From assembly GCA_016648135.1 (NCBI GenBank), contig JADDOH010007962.1, positions 1 through 64,000 of the forward strand: DNA of 64,000 nucleotides, given 5' to 3'. Within the stretch, counting starts at the first letter, position 1, and every line of letters begins with the position of its first letter. The notes under the pieces are model-generated. The model was not told the origin of the DNA, did not search any database, and was given only the letters and a program-made list of their open reading frames with translations. A program made the translations under genes and the position numbers. Below are positions 1 to 12,458 of the stretch, in pieces. The stretch comes from Agrypnia vestita (taxonomy: Eukaryota; Arthropoda; Insecta; Trichoptera; Phryganeidae).

Positions 1-1530
1 CTCCCTTTCCAGAACCTTCTATAGTATTATAATTCTTTCTGGAACCTCTAGACTCACTCCCCCACCTTAATGAACTTTCTGATAGCTTGTAGAACTTTTT
101 CCTTCCAGAACTTTTTAGAGCATTCTCGAACCCTCTAGAACTTTCCGGAACCTTTAAAACTCGCTGACACATTCTGCAACTCAGTTTGGAACCTTATAGA
201 ACTTTCTCCATCCAGAACTTTCTAGAGCATTCTGGAAGCTTCTCTTAATCTTCTGGAAACTTCTAGACTCACCGATGAACTCAGCCACTCGGTTTGGAAC
301 ATTATAAAACCTTTATAAACTTTCTCCTTCCAGAACCTTCTAAACTTAAATTCGAAAAACTTAATGAACGTTCTGGAACTTTCTGGACTCACCGATGAAC
401 TCAGCTACTCGGTTTGGAACCTTATAAAACCTTTTTAAACTTTCTCCAGAACCTTCTAAATCATTCGAGGACCTTAATGAACGTTGTGGAACTCTCTAGA
501 CTGACATACTTCGCCACTCAGTTTGGAACCTTAAAGAACTTTTAGGAATATTCTAGAACGTTCTCTTTCCAGAAATTCTTAGAGCTTCACCGAACATTCT
601 GGAACCTTCTAGACTCACAGATACACTCCGCCACACTGTTTGTAACGTTAGAGATCTTTCGGGAATCTTCTACTTCTCTTATCTTTATATCTTTATCTTC
701 TCCTTCCAGAACATTCGAGAATTTAATTGAACGTTTTAGAACCTTCTTGAACTTTGTCTTTCTAGAATCTTCTAAAGCATTCGATAACCTTCATGAACGT
801 TCTGGAACCTTCTAGACTCACAGCCACTCTCCGCCACACTGTTTGGAACGTAAGAGAACATTCTTTAGAATAATAAAGAATCTTCTACAACGTTCTCTTT
901 CCAGAACATTCTAGAACTTTATCAAACGTTCTGGATAGAGTCACATTGTTTGGAACCTTATGGAACTTTCGTTAATCTTCTAGAATCCTTCCAGAACTTT
1001 CTAGAGCTTTATTGAACGTTTTGGAATCTTCTAGTCTAGCTGACACACTCCGCACTCAATTTAGAACCTTATAGATTTTTTGGGAATATTCTAGAATGTT
1101 CTCCTTCCAGAACTTTCTACAGCTTTATCGAACGTTCTGAAATCTTCTAGACTCACCGACACATTTCGCCAGTCAGTTTGGAACCTTATAGAACCTTCTC
1201 AAACATTTTTTTTCCAGAACCTTCTAAAGCATTCGAGAAACATCATGAACTTTTTGTTCTAGACCCACTGACACACCTTGTCACTCAGTTTGTGACCTTA
1301 TAGAACTGTCGGGAATCTTCTAGAACCTTTTCCTTCCAGAATTTTCTAGAGCTTTACTGGACATTCTGAAACATTCTTGACTCACCGGCACTCTTCGCCA
1401 TTTAGTTTGGAACCTTATAGAACTTTTTGGAATTTTCTAGAACGTTCTCCTTTCAAAACATTCTAGAGCGAATTTTTCCGGAACCTTCTAGACTTACCGA
1501 CACAATCGGCGGGCCCATTCTGGAACAATC
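1..1530. repeat. Tandem satellite of heat-shock-element-like pentamers
   Basis: About 13 diverged copies of a 110-120 base unit run from the left edge, so the true start is not visible. Each unit holds a landmark like ACTCACCGACAC followed by CAGTTTGGAACCTTATAGAA and several blocks such as TTCTGGAACCTTCTAGA. Landmarks fall near 268, 388, 500, 612, 816, 1036, 1150, 1262, 1380 and 1494. The blocks are alternating GAA and TTC triplets spaced by two bases, the pattern bound by heat shock factor trimers. No open frame is present. It ends near 1530 in C-rich unique sequence. Confidence 0.9.
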
Positions 1531-3632
1531 GGAAGTATTTGCGGCCTTCCCATAAAAAAACAATGTGCTAGAATGCACATTTTCCTCACCTACTCCCACC
1601 CACGCTCAGCCACCCCCACCAAACTAGGACATTTTAAATGGGACACTAAGGGCTATCCACCACCATAACCACCAGGGGGTGGTAGTATCTGGTTGTGAAG
1701 AAAACTTGGCGGATAGGGAAACACGGGTATCTTTATATATATATATTGATTGTAAGCGATTAATAGATGTATGGAGCAGATATTATTCAGATATCTTTGT
1801 AAAACATCATCATAAATAAAAAATAAAATTAAATTAATTCGCTTCAATAAAATCTAATCATATTGTTAATATATTTTACTATTTATATACAATGACAACA
1901 TCGTTTCTTTGTTTTTCATCATTTAAACAATATTATTTATTGGTCAGCTGCCATCGTCATACACAAATGTTATGTTAGTGCGTGACACTTAGTGCAATTG
2001 TGACAAAATTTCAGGTCAGCTCCTAGGCACGCTGAATAAGTGTTAAAACAAAGTAGTGCTTAGTGACAACAGATCGTGGCAAACGCATATGACCAGCTTA
2101 GGTTATAGCGCATTACCGTGCTTCCGTTTGAACACTACCAGCATCAGAAAATCAAAGAATGTAAGATAAGTACAGGCGGGCATGTGTTGCGAATATTTAG
2201 CAGGACATTACGTTTTATATAGCGGCTGCAGGATTATCCGTCCTGTATTGTCGGAGAAATTTATATAAAATTCCTTGGTCTGATTCTCTACTGGAAACGC
2301 GGTTGTAATACATATGTGTGGTGATCAGTGATCGACAATAACGTGTCGACCCAAAAACAAAAATAAAATGATTAATAATTTTATCTATTCAATAGGATTC
2401 TTACATTTTTGGCAGTACTACTACATATGTCAGTATATCAGTAGTTACTATCATAGTATGCTTAGGTAGTATCTACCATCATAATATAACCTTAAAAATG
2501 AACATACATTTATATTTATTGCTCAAAAATTTTAATAAATAATCGCAAATGTTTACCTTAATAGTGTAGTTTTTAATAATTTCTCCGTTTTTAATTTTGC
2601 TTCTCTGTATAAAAGAACATTTTTGCTGCATATTTTAAAGAATATAAATTTGAAATTGGCCTTAATTTACAGACATGGAACAAAATTATCCAGTTATTGA
2701 GATTTCTAAAAGGAACTCAGACATAGATATGGCACTTTCATTATTCTTAGTAGGAATGTGTATGTTATTCACTTTAGAGCCTTCATAAATGGTCAATATA
2801 CGGTCAAAATGTCTACAATAAAATATTTAATGTACTTTTAGAAAAATATTAATCACTCTTTCCGAAATGTTTTTTTACTTATGTTCAAATTAATTAATTA
2901 TATTTTTATAAAATTAATAAATTCTAAGAAATCATAACAATTTTTTTTTATTGTGTACGTTATACACCCCCGTAATTTGGGAGTGCATAAAATAATATAG
3001 TCCAAGATTTTGGACATTAAATTATGTTTATTACAAAAATCTCTTTCTCATACTAAAAGTTAAAACTTTGATTAAAATAAAATACTATTTTAAAGTAATT
3101 TAATATCTAGCTCCCATCAAAAATAACGTACTTTTACATGTTCGAATTTCAAATTTACAATAGTTAGTTATTTTTCTATCCTAGCGGTATATACACAAGA
3201 CACATATATTTATATAAAAATTGTTGGAAATTTTTATTTGTATTAATTCATAGATATAAAGTTCTCTGGTGAATTTGCAAGTGATTGTACAATAATATTT
3301 TGTACAATTTGGCTTGACCAACCTTTAAGTTTGCGTTTTGTAAATCTGAGAGAGAAATTTTGTCTAATAATTTAAATAAACTTGTAAATTTTTGTCAACA
3401 GAACTTAATTTTTATTTTCACAATATACCTCTATGTCTTATCTGGTCTCCACAAAGCAATGTACTTCTTGTCTAAATTTCTAGCTATTTAAAGTATATTT
3501 TTTTATTTAATCGAATGAACCCTTTTCTCATTGCATAAACCTTCTGACTAGCCGGTGAATGAAGTGCGGTAATTCCGAGGGGTATTTCTTACTCAACGAA
3601 ATAACTCGTCGATAATGTTACGTCATTATCGG
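1531..3632. other. AT-rich non-coding stretch
   Basis: No supported gene. Positions 1585-1690 are unusually rich in CCACC runs. Positions 1735-1850 resemble 55800-55920, so they are probably an old interspersed repeat. Positions 2020-2330 are less AT-rich and show no repeat signature that I recognise; the rest is low-complexity A/T. Confidence 0.6.
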
Positions 3633-4316
3633 CCCGATTCTGAAAATAACAATGTCTGGATCTTTAAGATCTTTATCCCAACACTTAATAGACGATAATA
3701 AAAATTAAAAATGTCCAGAGCGGATTTTGTAATTCTATGGCTCAAATACACTGTATTAAAAGATGATATAAGAAAGATTGTTTCTTACAAACGTATTTTT
3801 CTTCATCCACATCATCCAGATGAAATATCATGACTAAACTTGTCATGACCGCGTTCGGCGTTACCGCGTATTCAAATCTTCCCATCCTGACATTTGACAG
3901 ATATGTCTGGATCTTTAAGATCTTTATCCCAACACTTAATAGACGATAATAAAAATTAAAAATAAACGAGAAATAGCTTTACTTCGGTGTATGTTTCTGT
4001 AAGTTTCTACATGAGATAGATATAGAGGGAGGGAGAAAGATGTAAATTGTTATCTGTCAAATGTCAAGATGGGAAGATTTGAATACGCGGTAACGCGGTC
4101 ATGACAAGTTTAGCCATGATATTTCATCTGGACGCTGTGGATGAAGAAATTAATACATTTGTAAGAAACAATCATTCTTATATCATCTTCTAATACAGTG
4201 TATTTGAGCCGTAGAATTACAAAATCCGCTCTGGACATTTTTAATTTTAATTATCGTCTATTAAGTGTTGGGATAAAGATCTAAAAGATCCAGACATTGT
4301 TATTTTCAGAATACGG
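3633..4316. mobile_element. MITE with about 260-bp inverted ends
   Basis: The left end (CCCGATTCTGAAAATAACAA) is repeated in reverse complement at the right end (TTGTTATTTTCAGAATACGG). The match continues inward over roughly 260 bases on each side, for example the segment around 3720-3900 against 4043-4230. A 58-base block starting TCTGGATCTTTAAGATC is also repeated directly at 3654 and 3903, so one arm carries an internal duplication. No transposase is encoded. The terminal motif matches the element at 16408-16706, so both belong to one superfamily. Confidence 0.85.
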
Positions 4317-6418
4317 ATGAATATATGTTCATAAAAAATTGATACAGAGAGAATAATGTATTTTGATAATAAAAATACATATATTACTATTTTGTCGTTT
4401 AATTGAAGAGTTCGAATAAAATCTAATAATATAATCGTTACCAAAATGCTCCTATTTGGTGCACAAACCTGGATCTTTCACCTCCGGTGCAATCATAGGC
4501 ATTCAAATTATGCCATATCGTACCAAAATACTGATTCTGAAATATTGCTACATTTTTTAAAAATTAAATGCATGAACGAATTCTGTGTTTAAAATATCAA
4601 CTACAACAAAAACATAATGAAGTGAGACATTGAGAAAAATAATTTTGATATTAAATAGATCGTATACTTAAATAAAATAAAATGTACACTACTATAAAAT
4701 TTGATAATTATATTATTAGTTCCGAAACATAACCAATAATTTTTTAAAGGTTTATGGAAAAATAAATCAAAGTTTATAATTTGAAAATTTTTCGCATTGA
4801 TGCTAAATATGCTTGAATATAAGTTAACATGTTTGATGTTATTTGTTTATACTCTTATAAATATGGCTTGTATTTGTATCTGTACAAATAAATAAATAGA
4901 TTTATTTTTTATTTCATTTATTAATTCATTTCTATATCAAAAATTGTACAGATTTTGGTTATAGAAATCTGTATCGTGACAGGCAAAATAGATAAAGTAA
5001 GCAAGTCATGTAAGTTATATACGTATTTTACATTAATAAAAATTACTGAATTAGGTGAGCTATTCCGCAATATACTATAATGTTAAAGAGTCATCGCGTC
5101 CCTAATTTTACAAACATAATTTTTCGACTAAAATTTGTTTTAAAATAAATAATCTAATATTCTAGAATCCACAAAGAATCTAAAAAATGGTTTCAAATTT
5201 AATTATGTGTTAAATTGTAATTTTTTTATTTTTATTTATTATACATTCAACCAATTACCAATACATTTTTAAAAAGCTAGATTGGATAAAATTTATATTT
5301 TTAGATAGAAACACATTTTTTTTTTAATTGTAGTGAATTTCAAAAATTCTTTATTAATACTGCTATTTTACGAAATACGCGATGAGTCCCCATAAAATAA
5401 TTTTAAAAATTAACTTAATTAACGAAATATCGTTTACAAAACAATCCTTTCACTTCTTTGATTTACAGAATCTTACGCGTTTACTTCTAGGTGAACATCG
5501 CTGTTACAATTTTCAAATTGCTTCGATTTCAAGTAATACGTGCTAAGTTTAATAGGATTGCTCTAAATAGCGTCGTAGTACATAACATTAATTCATAACA
5601 CTTGTAGAGTCCGTTTCGAGTAGTGAAGTCCATATCGTGACAATTTTCTTTAAATTATGCGTTAAACGTTAATGAGTTAAGTAATGCAAAGATTTTGTTT
5701 CTAATAGTTCACGAAATATGTGGGAATTATCATATTATTAAGTGTTTAGGTTAAGCCAGCCACTATTAGGACGTTTCTATTAACCTCCTTGTTTTCAACT
5801 CTGACATATTAAATCTAAAGTGTATTTAGCTGATTCGTAAAACCTGTTGCTACTGGAGTATTGATTCATTCCTGCAACGCGCGCATATTTATGATACAAC
5901 ATAAATATATCAATAAAAAGATCTTTCTATCTGTTAATTTCTGACAATTTTAATAATAATAAATGTAAAAAATATTTTGAATAAACGATTTTAGATAGCA
6001 TGTATAGTATTCGCAGATTTTGTCCATTATTCTAAATAAATTCAAACAAATTTCTTCACAATTGTACAACTAAATAACCTTTCACTTTTTTAATGACACA
6101 TTTTTATTTAGAATTCCAATTTTCTATTACATCAACTTTATTATCAGTTCGATGTGACTCCGAAAACATACAAATTTTTAGAAATTTAAATAAGATACAC
6201 GATCATTATCTATATATACTTTTATTATAAGAATTTTATATAGTAGGTGATTAAATTTACACCCCTTGCGTATTTTTTTGAACGAATTATTAAGCAAATA
6301 ATTGAAAAGAGGCCATAAATGATTTTTTTATGTTCATCGAACTGATGCTATACTAAAATTTAATGTATTGCTATTTATATTAATCGTGATTCCATTAATG
6401 CATTTATTTATTTATTCA
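4317..6418. other. AT-rich non-coding stretch
   Basis: No gene, RNA or clear repeat is supported here. The open frames are short, A/T-driven and lack family motifs. Confidence 0.5.
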
Positions 6419-6726
6419 CAGGGTAAAACGAAGGTAGTACACAATACTTTACAGGTAGGTTCTTATCTTAATAATGACTAGTACCTAATAGTAATAAAAG
6501 TCAAATGAAATTACTAAAACCTTGTAAAAATATTCAAGTTCAAATTTCTGACAGGGTTTAATCTTTTTTTTTCGTGACATAAAAAAATATTATTTTTATT
6601 ACTTAAGAAATTTACAAAAAAGCAATTTTCCATAACTATTGATACTAGGACATTGTTATTGAAAAATTTCGACTCACAATTTAGGCAGGAATCTACCTAA
6701 TTATGGACTAGCTCTTTTACATCCTG
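6419..6726. mobile_element. Short TIR element (CAGGGTG family), decayed
   Basis: It begins CAGGGTAAAACGAAGGTAGT and ends with GACTAGCTCTTTTACATCCTG, an imperfect inverted pair. It matches the better preserved copy at 14573-14866 at both ends and in the subterminal GGTAGATTC / GAATCTACC blocks. No coding capacity; it probably moved with a Tc1/mariner-like transposase in trans. Confidence 0.7.
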
Positions 6727-7143
6727 TGTATTAACTTGGACATCCACTAAAAAAATTTTTTTTTTACTTTTTACATCAATTCATAGAAAATTTTCTTCTC
6801 CTCAAAAACAAATTTTAAAAAAATCTATTTTTCCAGAGAAAAAAAGCTGACATTATAGCGGACAAATACGCTTATTTTGTATGACAACAACTCAACCGTG
6901 AAATTGCTTTTTTGGAAATATTTTGGTAGAAAGCGTTGATACGTGTCTAAAAAATCTGTATTATTCATTTTGGTATTTCATTCATGATGAAATTCTACAT
7001 TTCATCAATTGTTTATGACAGTCATGACTATCAAATATTTAAACAAAAAAATAAATAAAGAATATAATACTTCATAAACAAAATTTTCAAAAGAATCGGC
7101 CATCTGGTGAGAAGCCAATAATTATCATATCTTGTAAGGACAG

Positions 7144-7809
7144 TAGTGATGGGTCCGCTCTGTACTCACTACTACAATGTAGTACTACATTACATTGAAG
7201 TGCACACTTCACACGTTTTGAAGTATAGTGCACACTACAAACACTAAAGTAATTGAAAGTATATACTTCAAATAGTACACTTCATTTCAAAGCAAACACT
7301 ACAAAGTACAAACTTCAAAGTTATCGAAAGTATGAGAAACATACTTTAAATCGTGCATTTTTTACGTGAAATTTTTGAGAAGTTGATTTAAATAAATGAA
7401 GAAATCTCTGGAAACTGAAAAATTTTGGGACCGAACGAAGAAATTTTTGGGAAGTTGATGTAGTTTTTTAGGTCGCCAAATGTTACTTCGGAGAAAATAT
7501 CGTCATTTATCTATATTAAATATTTTTCTCGTTGACTTTTTTTTTAGCTCGCCAAATTTTTATTTGGGAAAAAAATATTCACTTCACTAGTACTACAATT
7601 TTGTAGTACAATTACTTCATTCATTACTTCACTTCATTAATATTACAATTACTTCGTTACTTTACTTCATTTCGTAGTACTACAATTACTTAACTTCATT
7701 TTTACTACACTTTTTTACTACAATTGTAGTGTACACTTTGTAGTCTTCAAACTGGTGAACTTGTGTGTGTTGTAGTCTTCATTTTAAAATGTAGTTTTTC
7801 CCTTCGCTA
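7144..7809 (+). mobile_element. Non-autonomous hAT element, copy 1
   Basis: Ends TAGTGATGGG and CCCTTCGCTA form a short inverted repeat. The flanks AAGGACAG (7136-7143) and AAGCACAG (7810-7817) are an 8-bp target duplication with one mismatch, the length typical of hAT. The interior is packed with short GTAGT/ACTTC words repeated on both strands (around 7170-7330 and 7580-7740), which can fold into long hairpins. No transposase frame. A reverse-oriented relative lies at 25518-25939. Confidence 0.85.
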
Positions 7810-7817
7810 AAGCACAG

Positions 7818-9009
7818 GCTTACGACGCGCACTATTTCTCGAAACGCATTACATGAGTGTCGGTATAAAGCGTTCTCTCGGTATGAAAGCTGTTTTAATT
7901 CGGCAGTGGTTTCCCACGAGTCGGCCCCAAAATCAGGCCCAAGTTTAGTTCCATGTCTTGTTGGTTGTTCTAATCAATACAGGGCCCGAGGCCCGGTCCA
8001 CATTGCGCCGAGGTGTTGCTACTATCAATGATTTGCGACCGTTTTGGAGTTCCACTTAACGTTTGATTGCCCGCTCAATGTCTCGCATCTTCGGTTTTGT
8101 TACACATTTGTAAGTAATAGCGTGAAAGTATTTCAAGATCAAGCAAAATTACATCGCATGTTATTGTAAGATGAATCTCATTTTTAAGTTAAACGTAAAA
8201 TATCAGTTCGATGGTTATTATCATAATAATTTTTTATCAGCTTTATTCATTATTTTAATTTTATTTTTAATGTCCTCATTTCGATTACATTCTGACGGGT
8301 GTAAACTTCCCGACAGCCGTTTGCCCGACTTCATTTAAATTTAAATTAAATTTGTTTCATTTATTGAAGAATACATCCTTCAAAGACAGGCTTTCACTTT
8401 GTGGTGACAATATTAATCAATAAATTTATTATATCTTTATTTAAACCACTTTTTATTAGTTTTTCACAACTACATGTTTCGGAAACAATGTTCACTTCTT
8501 GAAGTTGAGTCTTGTTTGTCAAAAACATTTAACTGATCAATTTATAATTGTATTTGAAGAAAAATATTTTCTTCCGGGTTATCCAAACTATTCCTCGAAA
8601 TTGTTTTGAATATTCACATTTGTTTTATTGAAACTACATATTGATTAAAAAAATAATTTTAAAATTATTAAAATTAAACTTAATAGTAAACACAAATTAT
8701 CAGCTATTAGAAATACTAAAATTTAAGTCTTTTTTCTCAAATAGAGCATTTGCAGTCTTGAAAATGTAATTAGTATTAACACGGCCTTCTAAAATAAAGA
8801 AATTTATGAAAATATAATCACTAATAAATAACCACGGATGATAATTTTCTTATTCTCCTATAAAAGTATGTATATTATGTTAAGCGTTAATAATAAGTGT
8901 TATTTTTTAATGCACTTAAGATTTTAAAGTATTTTTTGTAACAATAGTTACAATAAAACATCAAAATATCCAAAATAATTTCTAGATATGGCATTACATA
9001 TTAGGAATA
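7818..9009. other. Non-coding stretch with a possible Penelope-type end
   Basis: No gene is supported. Around 8468-8512 the sequence reads ACTACATGTTTCGGAAAC and then CTTCTTGAAG, similar to the CGAAACATGT signature of the inverted pair at 36160-36510. It may be a decayed end of the same kind. Positions 7820-8100 are moderately GC-rich with no recognisable frame. Confidence 0.4.
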
Positions 9010-9322
9010 AATGAAAAAAAAGGAATAAAAAGCATAATTGATAGAATTAAAAAAGGGTCTTTTAGAAAAGAATGTTAAGAAAGATATATAACGCATGTAT
9101 GGACGACGCCAGAAAGAGAGGGCGACCACGGAAGACGTGGCATGACCATATCAATCAGATACTGGAAGATGATCCCGTTAGAAACCTTAACAACTGTCTA
9201 GCTTGTATCCGAAGATGTATGAATGTGGCGAGAGTTGTGAGTCAGGACAAAAGTGTACGGCGCTCTATCCTCTCTGCATACCCCCACGGCGAAACGGCGG
9301 GATGGTAAGTAAGTAAGTAACC
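9010..9322 (+). pseudogene. LINE (RTE/BovB-like) ORF2 C-terminal fragment with (GTAA)n tail
   Basis: The frame at 9072-9308 encodes a 78-residue fragment with RKRGRPRKTWHDHINQILED, followed by CIRRCMNVARVVSQD and ending near SAYPHGETA. These are the hallmarks of the C-terminal tail of an insect non-LTR retrotransposon family also found at 40543-40800, 42278-42500 and 50470-50800. The fragment ends in GTAAGTAAGTAAGTAA (9304-9320), a simple tail expected at the 3' end of such elements. The upstream reverse transcriptase is absent, as in 5'-truncated insertions. It is not a host gene. Confidence 0.8.
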
Positions 9323-9862
9323 TACCAATTATACTTTAATTTTCATTTTTTTAATCTATTTGTTTCGTTCATAACAGACGAAGATGTTATCAGTTGAAGA
9401 ATTTATCATTTTTGTTAATATATGCAAATATATACTACATCTTATAATTTAGATCAATAAAAATTCTGGATGATGATTTGTCGGGCATTCGACTGTAAGG
9501 AAGTGGGCCGGCACCTCATTCTGCCAAATTTTGTTCCTGTTTTGTATATTGAAGGCCCCAAACTTCAATTCAATAAATCAGTTATGGCACAAGGACTTCA
9601 ATACGTACCAAGAAGATTATTAAAAGACAAAGCGTCTATTCACATCGGTGGATAGATGCGTTACGTCACCATCTCACATGACCAATTTTCACCCTTTTCA
9701 ATAATTTTATAATTCCAAATTTGCGTCATAATATTGTGGTGAGGGCGCTACCTTCTTATATACAAGAAATTATTTATCTCTCACAAACGGCACATCTTAA
9801 CGTGCAAACAAATCATTTGTATTATAATTTTAATAGTGTGTTCGAATACGTACCTACATATT

Positions 9863-9909
9863 TATTGGTGTGGTTTTCATGACGCTCACCTAGGGATAGG
9901 TGGGTCGAA
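9863..9909 (+). mobile_element. tRNA-derived SINE, 5' part (interrupted)
   Basis: The sequence ATTGGTGTGGTTTTCATGAC and the following CTCACCTAG match the start of the SINEs at 20338 and 39058. The element breaks off near 9909 where a LINE fragment begins, and its 3' part resumes at about 10336. Confidence 0.65.
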
Positions 9910-10335
9910 CCAGCAAGATGATTTTTTGTATGCAAGAGCATTTTTATCGATTGTTGCGCGGTATGATCGATAATCCTGAAATTATGCAGAGCATTGGTTT
10001 GTATGTTCCTGATAATTACACTAGACATCGTCAGCATAGATTGTTTCACATTCCAATATACAGGACCAACCTGCCGATGGTTATGCCTGTTGGAAGAGCC
10101 ACGGCTATGCTGAACAAGATCGCTTTGGGTATTGATATATTCCATGTGTCTGAGGGGGTTTTCCGAAGCGGGATTCTCCTACACCTTTGACCAGGTTTTA
10201 TGTTATTTTTAATTTATTAAATATTTTCATTTTTGATATATACTTCCTAATATGTATGCCTTAAACATTTTGTTTGTCATGTACATATTATCATGAAATA
10301 AATTAAATTGAATTGAATTGAATTGAATTGAATTG
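9910..10335 (+). pseudogene. 5'-truncated LINE (CR1/Jockey-like) with (TTGAA)n tail inside the SINE
   Basis: The 96-residue frame at 9900-10190 includes FYRLLRGMIDNPEIMQSIG, then VPDNYTRHRQHRLFHIP, YRTNLPM and DIDIFHVS. This order is typical of the C-terminal end of ORF2 in CR1/Jockey-like non-LTR elements. A short A/T-rich 3' UTR follows, then the microsatellite TTGAATTGAATTGAATTGAA at about 10308-10336, which looks like the element's tail. SINE sequence flanks it on both sides, giving the order of events: SINE first, LINE second. The reverse transcriptase core is missing. Confidence 0.75.
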
Positions 10336-10400
10336 AAGATTACTTTGAAAATAGTAACAATACTGATGCGACACGTATTCTGTGTTGCATCTCTATTTAA
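10336..10400 (+). mobile_element. tRNA-derived SINE, 3' part (interrupted)
   Basis: The sequence TTTGAAAATAGTAACAATAC followed by GACACGTATTCTGTG matches the 3' half of the SINE copies at 20338-20515 and 39058-39225. It is the continuation of the SINE cut at about 9909. Confidence 0.65.
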
Positions 10401-11018
10401 ATTTTAAAAATATAACATTTTAAATGACAGTAGCAAACGAATTATAAAAAACTAGGAAATTATTTACACTTCAGCTAACGAATAAAATTCAATAAAATTA
10501 TATCTGAAAGTAAAGATGATTCGTAATTAATGAATATACTCGTTTATACCGTACATTTTCTGAGATGTCAGTACTAGTTCTTGCCCTGATAAAAAACCAC
10601 TATTCAATACTGAAACATTACTTAATGGAGATGCTTTGCTTTGATTATGATGTTGTCTGCAAAACGAAACAAAATGAAGAAAACCAAGTGATCATATCTG
10701 AATAAGGAAGTCATATACCCATTATCACCTCACATTACACTCTACATCTTCTATGACTCTCGCATCTTTAAAACATATATAAAATTAATCTAACGTAAAA
10801 TATATTACTAAATAAAAATGACCAGATATTAACAGTTTTCTGTTTTTTTTTTGCTTTATTATGTGTAAGATTTTATATAAAATAGTCTGTACGTGCATTC
10901 AAAAACTGTTATATTTATTTTTAACGTTTATAGCGTTAACTTGTGGTTGGACATAATTATTAATTTTAATTAATTAAGCAACGTTGTATTAACCACTTAA
11001 CTAGTAACTCTAAGTGTA

Positions 11019-11048
11019 CCGGTTTCGATAGCACTGCTTCTTCATCAG
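11019..11048 (-). ncRNA. Hammerhead-like motif
   Basis: Read on the minus strand: CTGATGA, one A, an imperfect stem GAAGC/GCUAUC with a 3-base loop, then GAAAC and the palindrome ACCGGU followed by A. Stem I is not convincing in the flanks, so activity is doubtful. It is the mirror partner of the plus-strand motif at 11150. Confidence 0.45.
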
Positions 11049-11149
11049 GAACTAATTATCTATCCATTACTTATTCTAGCTAACAAATAAATTTTAGATT
11101 GATTGATTTATTTGCTAGAATAGTAATGGATAGTTAGTTTGCGTCCGTT

Positions 11150-11176
11150 CTGATGAAGATACAGTAGTATCGAAAC
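11150..11176 (+). ncRNA. Hammerhead-like motif
   Basis: CTGATGA, one A, then the perfect 5-bp stem GATAC/GTATC (11158-11162 and 11167-11171) with loop AGTA, then GAAAC. The cleavage-site triplet and stem I are not recognisable after GAAAC, so it is probably a decayed copy. Confidence 0.45.
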
Positions 11177-11502
11177 AGATATACATAGAGTTACTAGTTA
11201 AGTGGTTAATACAAGTATGTTTCTTTTATAATTATTAAAGTAGCCATAAAACAAAAAAAAAATGTGGTTTCCTAGAAACTTTGTTACTGTACTTTTGAAA
11301 ACATTCCAAGCCCCTCTATCAACTCATACAAACGTGTAGAGGACGTCTTGATCTGACATTAATAGTCTTCTTGTATCCGGTTCAACAAAAATGCCCTCTT
11401 TAAGTATGGCTTCTGATAGGGGAGGGAATTTCTTGAAGGAGTAATTAAAGCAGGTTTCAGATTTAGACTAAGCTTGAATAAACAATTTCATGAGATCTAA
11501 TT

Positions 11503-12014
11503 TTATTTGTAGAGGTGGCGTATTTTTTTGTTTAAGAATAAGTTTCCAAATTTTGAGTCCGATCGGTCAAACGGTACAGATTTGCAACGAAAATATATCA
11601 GGGGAGGGGAAGGGTTAAAAGTCCTTAAGAATAAGTTTCCAAATTTTGAGTCCGATCGGTCAAATAGTACAGATTTGCATCGAAAATATATCAGCGGAGG
11701 GGAAGGGTTGAAAGAATAGGGGGGAAATGTCAAATATATTACCCCCCGCCAGGTCCTAAAGAATATGTTTCCAAATTTTGAGTCCGATCGGTCAAACGGT
11801 ACAGATTTGCATTGAAAATATATCAGGGGGAGGGTAAGAAGTAGGAGAATAGGAGGGAAATTTTGCCTATGTTACCCGCCGAGTCATAAAGCATAAGTAT
11901 ACAAAATTTGAATCGAATCGGACAAACGGTGTGGATTTGTATAGAGAACAGATAGACAGACAGACAGATAGATATTGAGTTTTATAAATAATAATAAATC
12001 TATAGGTATAGATT
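11503..12014 (-). mobile_element. Helitron-like fragment with three internal repeats
   Basis: On the minus strand it begins near 12014 with TCTATACCTATAGATTTATT followed by AAAACTCAATATCTATCTGT, the same start as the elements at 13300 and 22776. Three units of 110-130 bases follow, near 11537, 11628 and 11760. Each holds CCAAATTTTGAGTCCGATCG, a CAGATTTGCA block and ATATATCAGG before a G-rich tract. The two open frames over this stretch (11503-11733 and 11528-11719) come from the repeats and are not genes. Confidence 0.7.
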
Positions 12015-12458
12015 TATTATGAGCGTAAAATTACAGCTGCAGAAGTAAAAGTATTATACCTACCTATTCTGCTGGTCAACGTGACGTTCGACATTCAAAA
12101 ATATTGTGACGGATTGGAAACGTTAAAGTAAAATAGCATAAGGGACGCGTACACAGCCTAGAGTGAGACTTAGTTGTCTCGACCTGCTCTCAGCTAGGGC
12201 ATTAGTAGGGACGGAGTTCTAGGTGGAAAAATTCAGGATGGGTCGAATATACTGGCAGGGAAAGACGGAAAACGGGAACAAGTATGCCGCGAAAGAAAAC
12301 ATCAAAACTTGCACTACGGCGGATGACGGTTTTGAATATGGAACGGATAGAAATGCTACGCCTTGGTTATTACATTTTAACGTGAGGGACAGTCCGTTCA
12401 CTTTCCAAAACCCGCTTGTGACATGGAAATTTCTTATTGGTATTATTTTTATTTTAGA

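Larger units (their letters stand above)
10978..11222. mobile_element. Inverted pair of short Penelope-type ends with hammerhead-like cores
   Basis: The left arm contains GTATTAACCACTTAACTAGT and the right arm ACTAGTTAAGTGGTTAATAC, with a second inverted stretch (GATAATTATCTATCCATTAC-like) near the centre around 11040-11140. Each arm carries a hammerhead-like core pointing in opposite directions: minus-strand CTGATGA at 11048-11042 with GAAAC at 11026-11022, and plus-strand CTGATGA at 11150-11156 with GAAAC at 11172-11176. There is no coding region. Confidence 0.7.

Noticed and set aside
1..1530. CRISPR-like repeat array
   Set aside because: Units are diverged, contiguous and without unique spacers, and the DNA is eukaryotic; it is a satellite.
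9470..9655. 61-codon frame with a start MMICRAFDCKEVGRHLILPN
   Set aside because: It looks less random than most, but I could not match it to a family and there are no splice or promoter signals. I did not call it a gene.
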